Positions 19,755 through 28,809 of a DNA stretch of 64,000 nucleotides are shown here, in pieces. The notes under the pieces were generated by a model, which ran no database searches, was not told where the DNA came from, and saw nothing but the letters and a program-made list of their open reading frames with translations. Position 1 is the stretch's first letter; each line of letters starts with the position of its first letter. The DNA is from Chaetoceros tenuissimus (lineage: Eukaryota; Bacillariophyta; Thalassiosirophyceae; Chaetocerotales; Chaetocerotaceae): positions 2,790,001-2,854,000 of the forward strand of contig BLLK01000022.1 in assembly GCA_021927905.1 (NCBI GenBank), given 5' to 3'. A program made the translations under genes and the position numbers.

Positions 19755-20465
19755 ATGAAATGTGAATAAAATAAATAAAAAGAAATTTCGAATATTCAAT
19801 AAAAGATTATCACGTTCGAGTTATCATGTCAATGGATAAGTAATTGCATCAAATATGTTGGTTTTGTCATTCTTGATTTTTGTAGTTTCGATCTGTCGCC
19901 TGCCTAATGCTACAAAATAGAATGCTAGATGGGCACATTTTAATCATACCTTGACAAAAATTTTGCAACCTATCGCACCATAACAAAAGGATCGATCCAT
20001 CACTCTACTTTTTATTGGAAAAAAGACTTATCTACAATTCATGATGAAAATGAAAAATGGCAAGAGTCACCGCGTGCCTGGAATGTTGCTTCTAACCTCG
20101 GTCCTTCAAATTCCATTACTATTTCAAGTTCGCAGTACACCATATATAATTATCTTTTCTTCAAAAAAGTCTAACATTTAAGTATAATTTGCTCCAATTT
20201 TACTAGACTAGAATTATTATCAATTATTATCAATTTTAATTATTCAATTTTTGAGTTCATGTTAAGCTATCGACCTAGCCAATTGCGTGTGATTCGTTCT
20301 TCCACGGTTCTTCTTCTTGTTGCCACTTGCCTCTTGCCTCATTTTTTAATGAACTCTCGTCTCTCGTAGATCCACTATCATCTCCATCTTCAATCTCCTA
20401 AGCATATTTTGTTTTCTGTAATCAATTTGGATAGATAAATCTTTTTAAAATCTATTCCAGTTAGC
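19755..20465. other. Long intergenic region, no gene recognised
   Basis: This 711-bp AT-rich stretch lies between two plus-strand genes. It contains a short imperfect direct repeat of ATTATCAATT units around 20213-20235 and a pyrimidine-rich region (20290-20400) ahead of the ALG9 start. No ORF or RNA gene was supportable. Confidence 0.3.
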
Positions 20466-22247
20466 ATGGTCGTAAGAGGTGTAAGAGATTGGCCTCTCCA
20501 TCTTGCAGCACTTCATATAGCAATTAGAATAGGTTTAGCAAATACAGCTCCAATCACAGATTGTGATGAAGTTTTCAACTATTGGGAACCTCTCCATTTC
20601 CTTCAGCGTGGTTTTGGAATGCAGACATGGGAATATTCGCCTACCTATGCCTTGAGAACATACGCATATCTTCTACCTTTGCACATGATATCAAAGTTCT
20701 ATGCTCTTATCTTTTCGTGTGAGAAGGTACAGCTGTTCCATCTTTTACGAATAACATTGGCTTTTTTCGTTTCGATATCGGAACTTCACCTTGTAAAATC
20801 AATTCCATCCAAATGGATCTCATATATGACTTGGATATTTTTGATTTCTTCGGCTGGGATGTATCATTCTTCTCCGGCATTGCTGCCAAGTAGCACAGTT
20901 ATGATGTTTGTGATGAATTCGATGGCAGAACAATTCCATTTCTTTACGAAAGTGCAAAGGAATGATGATATTCCTGTTTGTAGGAATCATTTATATAGAG
21001 CTATCGTTTGGGGTTTACTTGCAGTACTTGTTACAGGATGGCCATTTTGTGGGGTTCTTTTTGTTCCTCTTGGTTTTCAAGCCGTTTTCTATGCATATCA
21101 ATCCGAAAAGAAAAAGATTGGTTTGTCGGTAGTCGCTGTCATCTTGTTGTTACTACGAGTGCTTGTCATTTGTACAATTATACAAATATGTGTTATGGTC
21201 ATTGACTATCATTATTATGGCAAGATCATTTCACCAACTTGGAATATATTTGTTTACAATACAGGATACGGTTCAGCTGGTGATGATGGTATCAATCGAG
21301 ATATTTTATATGGTGTTGACGACTATAAATACTACGTCAAGAACCTTTTATTGAATTGGAATGGTGTTGCAATCATGAGTTTTGCTGCCCTACCCATCAT
21401 TGTCCTTGATATGATTGTGTCAGCATTTAAGCGAAGAAGTGAGCAAGTACAGAATATTTCACATTCGCAAATGATTCTGACTTTACTCCCGATGTATCTT
21501 TGGTCACTTGTCGTGTTTTCACGCCCACACAAGGAAGAAAGGTTTCTATTTCCAATATACCCATACATGGCACTTGGAGCGTCAGTCTCTTTAAATTATT
21601 GCATCGAGAGCACTGGTCTGCATAAGATTTTCGTGAAAACAATGTTTAAAAAGATTTCGATAGATGCAATGAAAGCGGCAATTCTTACTATGATGATATT
21701 GCCATGTGCTCTGTTTGGTATTTCTCGCTCGATGGTTCTCTACGATGGATACACAGCTCCATTAACATTATATTCAAATCTCTCTAGGGTACTTGCAGAG
21801 AATCATGCGTTCGACCAGCTAGTTTGTGTAGGTGGTGAATGGTATAGATTCCCTTCCTCGTATTATCTCTCTCAAAGGTCAAGTTTAGCTTTTCTCAAAT
21901 CTTCGTTCGATGGCCAACTTCCACAACCTTTCACAAAACACGGCTCTCGCGAGCAGTCACTTCTAGAGCAAGGCAATTTCAATGATTGGAACAGGGAAGA
22001 AATGGATCGTTATGTTGATATTTCTGACTGTGCGTATACTATTGAACTAGTCAAGAATGATGTTGAAGATAGAGGCAGTTCAGAGGTTGAAAGGTATATG
22101 GAAGACGATGAATACGATTGGGAGCTATTGGAAGAAGTGGATTTCTTGAATGCTGAAGAAACCTCTTTTCTACATCGTGTGTTGTATTTACCTTTCATTC
22201 GAAAAGTATCATATCAAAAGTACGCTCTATTTAAGCGTAAAAATTAG
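20466..22247 (+). CDS. ALG9: Alpha-1,2-mannosyltransferase ALG9 (GT22)
   Basis: A 593-residue multipass ER protein. The N-terminal TDCDEVFNYWEPLHFLQRGF is the acidic first-loop signature of GT22 enzymes in its ALG9 form (Asp-Glu catalytic pair, then NYWEPLH). The later SRPHKEERFLFPIYPYMALG is the conserved GT22 'HKEERFLxPxYP' block. ALG9 adds mannose from dolichol-phosphate-mannose to the lipid-linked oligosaccharide for N-glycosylation in the ER lumen. About eight to ten hydrophobic segments are present, and the soluble C terminus (about 440-593) is acidic near 540-575. Length fits the family. Single exon. Note a second GT22 gene about 4.7 kb downstream. Confidence 0.9.
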   Translation: MVVRGVRDWPLHLAALHIAIRIGLANTAPITDCDEVFNYWEPLHFLQRGFGMQTWEYSPTYALRTYAYLLPLHMISKFYALIFSCEKVQLFHLLRITLAFFVSISELHLVKSIPSKWISYMTWIFLISSAGMYHSSPALLPSSTVMMFVMNSMAEQFHFFTKVQRNDDIPVCRNHLYRAIVWGLLAVLVTGWPFCGVLFVPLGFQAVFYAYQSEKKKIGLSVVAVILLLLRVLVICTIIQICVMVIDYHYYGKIISPTWNIFVYNTGYGSAGDDGINRDILYGVDDYKYYVKNLLLNWNGVAIMSFAALPIIVLDMIVSAFKRRSEQVQNISHSQMILTLLPMYLWSLVVFSRPHKEERFLFPIYPYMALGASVSLNYCIESTGLHKIFVKTMFKKISIDAMKAAILTMMILPCALFGISRSMVLYDGYTAPLTLYSNLSRVLAENHAFDQLVCVGGEWYRFPSSYYLSQRSSLAFLKSSFDGQLPQPFTKHGSREQSLLEQGNFNDWNREEMDRYVDISDCAYTIELVKNDVEDRGSSEVERYMEDDEYDWELLEEVDFLNAEETSFLHRVLYLPFIRKVSYQKYALFKRKN

Positions 22248-22355
22248 ATACATGAGAAGTAGTAGAAGTAATTAAAAGATTAAGTTTTGTTCATTGAAAT
22301 GTATCTCGCGAGTTTATTCAATCTTTTCAACTGTTTCCAGCATTACGTATGTTTC

Positions 22356-23366
22356 TTAAAGCTCACCACAGTCCTTGACAGTAACAGTCTGAGAAGTTCT
22401 TCCACTCTGGCTTCCAACCTCTTCGATCTTATCAACTACATCAAGTCCATCTACTACCTTTCCGAAAACAACGTGAGCTCCGTCGAGCCAAGGAGTATCA
22501 ACAGTACAGATGAAGAATTGAGATCCGTTGCTGTGCAAGGTTGTGAATGTGAGAAAAAGTGGAATAGGTATTTGATAGAATTACACATCTGACGAATGAA
22601 ACAAAATAAACTCACGTATTTGGTCCAGCGTTTGCCATACTAAGACTGTGAATAAGATATGATTGTAAGTAAATGGTGCATATAGGAAGACAAGACATTA
22701 TGTGCTCCATGAAAAAAACATGATAAACTCACATTCCCTTTCCTTCGTGCTTCAAAGAGAAATCCTCATCTTCGAACTTGTTTCCATAGATGGACTTTCC
22801 TCCAGTTCCATTTCCGTTTGTGAAGTCCCCACCTTGGCACTATCAAAGAAGCGTCAGAATATTGCTTTTATAAACAATGATGTTGTGGACATACTTCAAT
22901 ATCTGCAAAAACTTCTATCGCTTTTATAAACAATGATGTTGTGGACATACTTCAATATCTGCAAAAACTTACCATGAATTGTGGAATAACTCTGTGGAAG
23001 GTGCTTCCCTTGTATCCAAAGCCAGCTTCACCGGTACACAATTGTCTGAAGTTCTCAGCGGTCTTTGGTGCAACATCAGCACGAAGTTCAAAGGTGATGC
23101 GTCCAACTTCCTCGTCTCCTACTTCCATGTCGAAGAAAACCCTTTATACGTGAAAAATATATAAGAAATGGTCTCATCAAGAAAGAGATAATGGTCTGCC
23201 TATGCATCACAGAAAAAGTATCCAATCAAACTCACTTTGGGTTAGCGAACAATTCAGCAGATCTGCTGAAAGCACGGGTTCCAGTGTTGAATGCTACACG
23301 GGATGCAGGAGCGAATGCGGAGGTTACAGCGAACATGGTAGATGCGATTACAGCGGTTGCCTTCAT
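22356..23366 (-). CDS. Plastid-targeted cyclophilin (peptidyl-prolyl isomerase), five exons
   Basis: Exons 23236-23366, 22973-23141, 22733-22839, 22616-22645 (30 nt) and 22356-22530 join to a 203-residue protein. Residues 1-18 are a signal peptide followed by TSAFAPAS, a textbook diatom plastid-import motif. The mature cyclophilin is complete: [34 protein letters not shown], the active-site block [33 protein letters not shown] and [19 protein letters not shown]. The enzyme isomerises X-Pro bonds and assists folding, probably in the plastid stroma or an outer plastid compartment. All introns have GT-AG ends; intron 2 (22840-22972) contains a tandem duplication. Convergent with ALG9, whose stop is 108 bp away. 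Confidence 0.92.
22865..22970. repeat. 56-bp period tandem duplication in a cyclophilin intron
   Basis: A 50-bp sequence (22865-22914) is repeated exactly at 22921-22970, with only 6 bp between the copies. Both copies lie in intron 2 of the cyclophilin gene, and the downstream copy ends right beside the splice donor. Perfect identity points to a very recent duplication. Confidence 0.92.
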
Positions 23367-23649
23367 GTTGATTCCTTTAAATATAAAGATGTCAGTATCG
23401 TTCTTTCGAAAGTGATGCTGAGAAAGATGTGTGCTCGATGATGGATGATGGCCAAGAAATCTTTCGAAAAAATAGTCGCAGTTGGGTTGGGATTGAAATT
23501 AAGGATCCCGCTAAAAATATCATGTCATATGAGTCTTGAGTTGCAACTGACGGAAAATCACCATCATCTCGCAGCAAGCAAACCGTTCTCGGTTCTCTAA
23601 TTAAAATGATAGTGAATGATACTTATGTATTTAGTGTATTTCGTGTCCA

Positions 23650-25865
23650 ATGAAGATGGACTGCACGCAAGAGACAACGTTAACAAAGGCCAATGATGTT
23701 CCAGCAAGGCCTCTTCAGACCGTGGAAGATGATCAACTGAAGGGGATTGACAACGAGGGGAGAAGGTCTGCATTTTGGGCCACTAGGTCCAACATACTGT
23801 CTTTTGAAAAGTGGTGTGTTCATAGACGGTCATCATCATCACATAGACCTCGATACTTTTATTCCAAGAGTTCACGGCCAAAACTGTGGACATTGTTTTT
23901 AATCTTTTTATTAGTTTGTCAGTTGAGCACCATATCAGTGCTTGCAGCAGATGATGATGGGCTTGATGATGACTACTTGAGTAACAATGCCTATGTGGAA
24001 AATACATATTATGTGCAAGAAACAGCAAAGCCGACCTCTTATCCAACAACTCATCCTACGCGTACCCCGACGCTATCTCCTACGAATTTTCCCACAAAAT
24101 CACCATCAGCCCGACCCTCTTGGTCTAATGAATTATTTTATGGTATTGAAAGTGATGATGGATACACTGCTGAAGCACAAGAGGCGAAAATTTATTTCTC
24201 GAGAATGTCAGATGTCATTCTATGTCTCATGTGCACTTTCTTTTGGATGTTATGGCTTGTGGGCTCCATATTCCCTACCAAAATCTCGTCTTTGTACAAA
24301 CACGAAGGCGTAGTAGTCAAAGGTTATGTTGTGGAAAGTTATATTTCCACAGAAGATGTAGATGCTCGCATGCAAATGGAGATGGAAATGCAAATGATGC
24401 AAAATCAAATGGGAGAAGATATGGACATGCAGATGCAAATGGAGATGGACGGCATGAAAAGAATGGGTGGCCTCGATGGTATTGGGAAGCAAAGTGCGGA
24501 AGAAATCCCACCGTCGTATGATTTTCTAGAGCCTGAGTTGGGCATTAATCCAACTAGAAGTAGCACATCCAATCTTGTGATCGAGGCCAGTGGTGATGGT
24601 GAGAATGGGATGGATGCACTTCCAACTTATCACGCAATTATTACGTATATCGTGCCAGGAAGAATCGCAAGTGGTCGAAGGAAAAGACGATTTGCATTGA
24701 CAAAGAGAACTTTAAACAACAGGCATCCTAAACCAGCTCTATCTCCAGTCAATGAAAACTATGAGTTGCAAAAAGATTCATTTCACTTAAAAACAAATCA
24801 GAATTTTGTTTCCAACAGGTCTCCAATGACACCTCCTCGAAATACAAAGAAAAGTCCGCCATCATCACCAATATCAACAGAAGCTATTGGGGAAAGAGAT
24901 AATAGTTTTGGATCGACTGAAGCCGCACCTAAAGGAAGGCGAAAATTATCATTAATTGATACGCATGACTCCGAAACAGTTGATACCAACTGGCTAGGAA
25001 ATGACAAAGGTTATTACAAGTATAACATTTGTGATGAAAGTGACTATGAGACACCAATGAACGATGATGAGTTTGAAGAAGATCCAGAATATATTGGTAA
25101 TCCATTTTATCACTTTGGATTCTTTGAGACACCAAGAAAGGCTTTTCGTCCCTGTGAGACTGTACGTGTCAAGAAGAGATTTGAGACCAATGAACTTCTC
25201 GAGCCTGGTTTGAGTAATGTCGAAATAATTGTTCTTCCAGGGCAACCAGGAAGTGGTATCATTCGAACTGACTTTGAAATGGATGACGAAAATCAAACGG
25301 GGATCCTTAAAACAGGTTCTAGTCACCAAATGAGCAGCTGGTCAATGACAATGATTGGAATTGTCCTCGCTGCAGTCTCTGTGATTGGAGCAGTCAATGG
25401 AGCTTTGACCCTTCCTTATACCGAAAGAGCATGTAAGTACCATGGAAAATTCAATGCCAATTCTCTATCTTGGGCGGTTTTACTAACTATTCACTACCTT
25501 CCATAGTTGGATTCTGGATCATTATCATCAGTTTATCATTCATGTGGCCATTAGCCTTGTATACATACAAAACAGTCAACAAATTTAGAATATTCATGGC
25601 CAACAAAATTATTAATCTTGAACCATGTGGGGACTCATCCAACTTATACGAAGAACTTAGTAAATTGCCACGTAGTAAGGTTGGATCATGTAGTGACAAA
25701 GGAAGTAGTGGAGGCAGTGGAGGGAATGAATACGTATTGATGCTGGGTGGTAAAAACAGTAGACATGAAATGAACAGACGGGGTGTATGGAACTACGAGG
25801 AAGCTTCCGTGATCAGTTCGCTCTCTGGTGGAGATGGCCTAGTTGGTCTTCGTCGCATTGTCTAG
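23650..25865 (+). CDS. Diatom-type membrane protein with Pro/Thr linker
   Basis: Exons 23650-25432 and 25507-25865 (74-nt intron) encode 713 residues. I do not recognise the family. Visible features: a hydrophobic anchor near 78-97 (TLFLIFLLVCQLSTISVLAA), a PTxxPT-type repeat linker (about 122-148, TSYPTTHPTRTPTLSPTNFP), a common extracellular spacer in diatom proteins, a second hydrophobic helix at about 187-205, a Met/Gln-rich segment (about 235-275, MQMEMEMQMM), a long polar central region, and two more helices near 566-585 and 597-617 split by the intron. The last part is Gly/Ser rich. The topology suggests a cell-surface or secretory-pathway protein with a large domain between helices 2 and 3. 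Confidence 0.75.
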
Positions 25866-25939
25866 TTGTTAGTAGTAATATAATTGAATGTAATTTGTCT
25901 TGATTTTACACTGTACATAGTAGGTAACTCTTGATATTA

Positions 25940-26593
25940 TTAGCAATACTTGTCAGACTTCTTCTGTTGACGCATACGCAACAAATCACTTCGAGAAACA
26001 TCATCACTGACTTCTTCTCTCACAATACGATAGCTCCCGTTTTCAGTGCGTTCTCTGTACACCAATGCACCCTTTGAATATGTACCGAAAGCTGTCCTTT
26101 CCAATTCTTCATTGCTTAATTTTTCATTCTTCTCCTTATCAGCTCGTTCCTTTACGACATTTTTGGGTTTCTTAATATATTTGAAAGGCGTTGGAGTTTT
26201 CAAATCAGATGAAAAGGCTGAAGATATTGATGCAGACGTATCCGATAGACTCATTGTTACAACTCTCATTTCTTCTCTGCTTGTGCCATCCACTTCGACA
26301 TTGACTAATATTGCATCTCCATTTTTTAAAGTCGACGAGAACTTTGTACCCAATCCATGAATAACCACGCCGGAAGATGTGATTGACCCAGTGCCCTTTT
26401 GAATAGATGGTGCTAAACTTGCTTCAGGTTTCTTTGGTTTGGAAGATGATATATGTTCCCTGCTTGTATTCCCTTCGTACATCGATGTAGAACTGAGTTT
26501 ACTGACTTCTGTCTCCGAGCTAATGTCATGTTTGACCTTCTTCTTTTTCTTTTTGGATTTCTCGCCTTTGAAAACTAGCTTCCCCTTCCCCAT
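25940..26593 (-). CDS. Lys-rich protein with small beta-barrel domain
   Basis: A 217-residue protein. It begins with GKLVFKGE followed by a poly-Lys run (about residues 12-20), a start resembling FAM32A/FRG1-like nuclear proteins, and has a disordered Ser-rich stretch. Residues about 67-135 form a regular beta pattern: GTGSITSSGVVIHGLGTKF, then LKNGDAILV, EEMRVVTMSLSDTSASI and AFSSDL. The 'GxGTxFxxxLxxGDxIxV' layout suggests a small SH3-like or KOW-like barrel. The C terminus is charged and helical with RTENGSYRIVREEV. A nuclear or RNA-associated role is inference; no named family is certain. Convergent with the preceding membrane protein gene (74 bp apart). Confidence 0.65.
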   Translation of the reverse strand: MGKGKLVFKGEKSKKKKKKVKHDISSETEVSKLSSTSMYEGNTSREHISSSKPKKPEASLAPSIQKGTGSITSSGVVIHGLGTKFSSTLKNGDAILVNVEVDGTSREEMRVVTMSLSDTSASISSAFSSDLKTPTPFKYIKKPKNVVKERADKEKNEKLSNEELERTAFGTYSKGALVYRERTENGSYRIVREEVSDDVSRSDLLRMRQQKKSDKYC

Positions 26594-26938
26594 TATTTTT
26601 ATAACTTATATAGGCGATGAATGAATGTAGATGATTTATGAAGGTAGGCTTAATAAACTGAATCAACATTTAATTTATCAACATCATGCTCAAAAAACAA
26701 CGAAAAAGGCACCGAATTCACATCTCTGCTTTGTAGCTCAGTCTCACCCCCCCCCTCAGGAATTCAAAAGGGGTTCATTTTTTATTCCAATGAGCCTACG
26801 TATCTGAAGCATTGCCACAAGGAGACTACTTTACTACTTTCTACTTTCACTATTATTTGCAGGTGTATTCTTACTCGTATCGTTGCTGACTAGTGACAGC
26901 ATACTATCCTTCATATTTATTTGAAACCTAGTTACATC
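26594..26938. promoter_or_regulatory. Divergent intergenic region
   Basis: This is the divergent promoter region between the Lys-rich barrel protein and the PIG-Z-type gene. It contains a run of Cs near 26746-26755 and AAAAGGGGTTCATTTTTT (26766-26783), the sixth copy of the G-run/ATTTT element, about 160 bp from the downstream ATG. Confidence 0.35.
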
Positions 26939-28780
26939 ATGAGATCGATATTATATTTAATATTGTTGGTGTTGCGTTTAATACTTGTGATACAGCCAGG
27001 ATATATTCACCCCGACGAATTTTTCCAAGGTGGTCAAGAATTGTTTTTTGGGATACCCAAACAGAAAGATACAATCCAAAATAGTATCAAGCAACCAACA
27101 AGCTACATGAAAATTTCATTAATCAATGAGAATATGTACAAATCACCAATCGTAGGGATAAAGATAGATGGTATCACAGCCACATGGGAATTTCAAGTTG
27201 GAAATGAGTTGCGATCCATTGTGCCGCCAACCATAATGACGTTGATTCCTACATGGATATACAGTATTATTTTCAAGAAGTGCGACAGTGATCAATTACT
27301 TCATGAATGTCTGACTGGGTTTGAGATATTAATCATTCCTCGTTTATTCATGGCTATACTATCAATGCTGTCAGTGGATATATGTATATGGTACATTTCC
27401 AATGCCAAGAAAAGATCGAATGATTTCAAAGAAAGTAGAAGTGTGCTTAATATTTCAGGAGAGCTGCTCGTACTCGCATCATCGTGGGTCACACTTTGCT
27501 TTCTCAATCGACCATTTACAAACTCATTGGAAACAATGTGCTTATCGATGTTGTGTATGGTTGTAGTTCGAGATTTTAAGTTTCTCAATGTAAGGCAAGA
27601 TTCATTGAAACCATCTCTTCTGAACCCTTTGCTGATGGGTGTCATTGGAGCATTCGGTTTATGGACAAGATTTACCTTTTGCATTTTTGCATTCCCAGCT
27701 GTTGTTTGCTTTTTCCTTGAGAGGTGGTCTTCTATGAAAGGATTGTTTGAAAAGCTGCGAATAACAATGACGACATTTCTGACAATCGCAACATCATTCA
27801 CCATTACATCCTTGTATTTCATATATGAGGATTCTAGATTCTATAACTTGCTCCAAGCATTATCAAATGGGGAATTGCCCGAGAATTTATTGTCTATATC
27901 AATCACGCCATGGAATGCATTTCGTTACAACTCAAAGGTTAGCAATCTCAATGATCACGGCTTACATCCACGATATCTCCATGTTCTCGTTAATTTACCA
28001 ATGCTATTCGGTCCTTTATGTATCATCTTTTTCTATAACTTGCTGAAAAGATACAGTTCCAAGAAAAGCAAGTCAAGACTAGGAGAACGTATTGATAGGA
28101 TGATGTATAGTATCCTTCTCTTTGGTATCTTTGTTTTATCATGTGCACCTCATCAAGAGCCAAGGTTTTTAGTGCCACTAACCATTCCGGTCGTTGTAAT
28201 ATTTGGTGAAAAGATACTCCATACAGAAAAGTACCGTCGATCGCTTGTAGCTATTTGGATTCTATTCAATATAGCCTGTTTCATTTTCTTTGGAACACTT
28301 CATCAAGGATCCATTCAGTCATCTCTTTTAACAATGCCGCAGCTTATTTCTTCGAAATCCGTGACACCCTCTACCATTGTGTACTACAAAACATATATGC
28401 CACCAACGTTTCTATATCAGCATTTACAACACGACAAAGCATTTCAGTGTCAAGAATCAAATGACTTCTGTTTGTCAAGTGCCATGGCTGTAGAATCGTC
28501 TAGCAGTAACATGGAAATTTTGGATGCTCATGATACTCCACTTGATGATTTGATGAATATGTTGAAGTCTGCTCTTTCATCATCTGAAGCTTTGAACAAC
28601 TCCCTGTATCTAGTTGCACCCCGTACTATTGTCGAAAGACTACCACTTGATGATTTCTTCGTTGATGAATTGTGGGGTTCATTCCAAATATCAACTGAAA
28701 ACCCCCCTGACAACTCCTCCCTTTCAACAATTTACGAAGATTTCAAACTATGCATCTACAATATTGTGATGAAAATGTAA
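26939..28780 (+). CDS. GPI mannosyltransferase 4-type enzyme (PIG-Z/SMP3, GT22)
   Basis: A 613-residue multipass protein. GYIHPDEFFQGGQELFFG just after the first helix is the GT22 first-loop motif in the PIG-Z/SMP3 form (HPDEFFQ). NRPFTNSLETMCL is the second shared block, and SCAPHQEPRFLVPLTIPV is the 'HQEPRFL' block of GPI mannosyltransferases. These ER enzymes add mannose from dolichol-phosphate-mannose to the GPI anchor; PIG-Z/SMP3 adds the fourth mannose. Distinction from PIG-B (third mannose) rests mainly on HPDEFFQ. The first ATG in frame is at 26939. The C-terminal 100 or so residues are soluble. Same GT22 family as ALG9 nearby, but clearly a different subfamily. Confidence 0.82.
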   Translation: MRSILYLILLVLRLILVIQPGYIHPDEFFQGGQELFFGIPKQKDTIQNSIKQPTSYMKISLINENMYKSPIVGIKIDGITATWEFQVGNELRSIVPPTIMTLIPTWIYSIIFKKCDSDQLLHECLTGFEILIIPRLFMAILSMLSVDICIWYISNAKKRSNDFKESRSVLNISGELLVLASSWVTLCFLNRPFTNSLETMCLSMLCMVVVRDFKFLNVRQDSLKPSLLNPLLMGVIGAFGLWTRFTFCIFAFPAVVCFFLERWSSMKGLFEKLRITMTTFLTIATSFTITSLYFIYEDSRFYNLLQALSNGELPENLLSISITPWNAFRYNSKVSNLNDHGLHPRYLHVLVNLPMLFGPLCIIFFYNLLKRYSSKKSKSRLGERIDRMMYSILLFGIFVLSCAPHQEPRFLVPLTIPVVVIFGEKILHTEKYRRSLVAIWILFNIACFIFFGTLHQGSIQSSLLTMPQLISSKSVTPSTIVYYKTYMPPTFLYQHLQHDKAFQCQESNDFCLSSAMAVESSSSNMEILDAHDTPLDDLMNMLKSALSSSEALNNSLYLVAPRTIVERLPLDDFFVDELWGSFQISTENPPDNSSLSTIYEDFKLCIYNIVMKM

Positions 28781-28809
28781 ATTCAGACATTGCAATTCAT
28801 TGACTTAAA

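Noticed and set aside
19032-19799. A 255-codon minus-strand frame covering the RPS15 gene
   Set aside because: It is the antisense shadow of uS19, which is unmistakable on the plus strand; the biased codon use of RPS15 keeps the opposite frame open.
20041-20125. ATGATGA box that could start a C/D-box snoRNA
   Set aside because: No CTGA box, terminal stem or guide region of suitable spacing was found.
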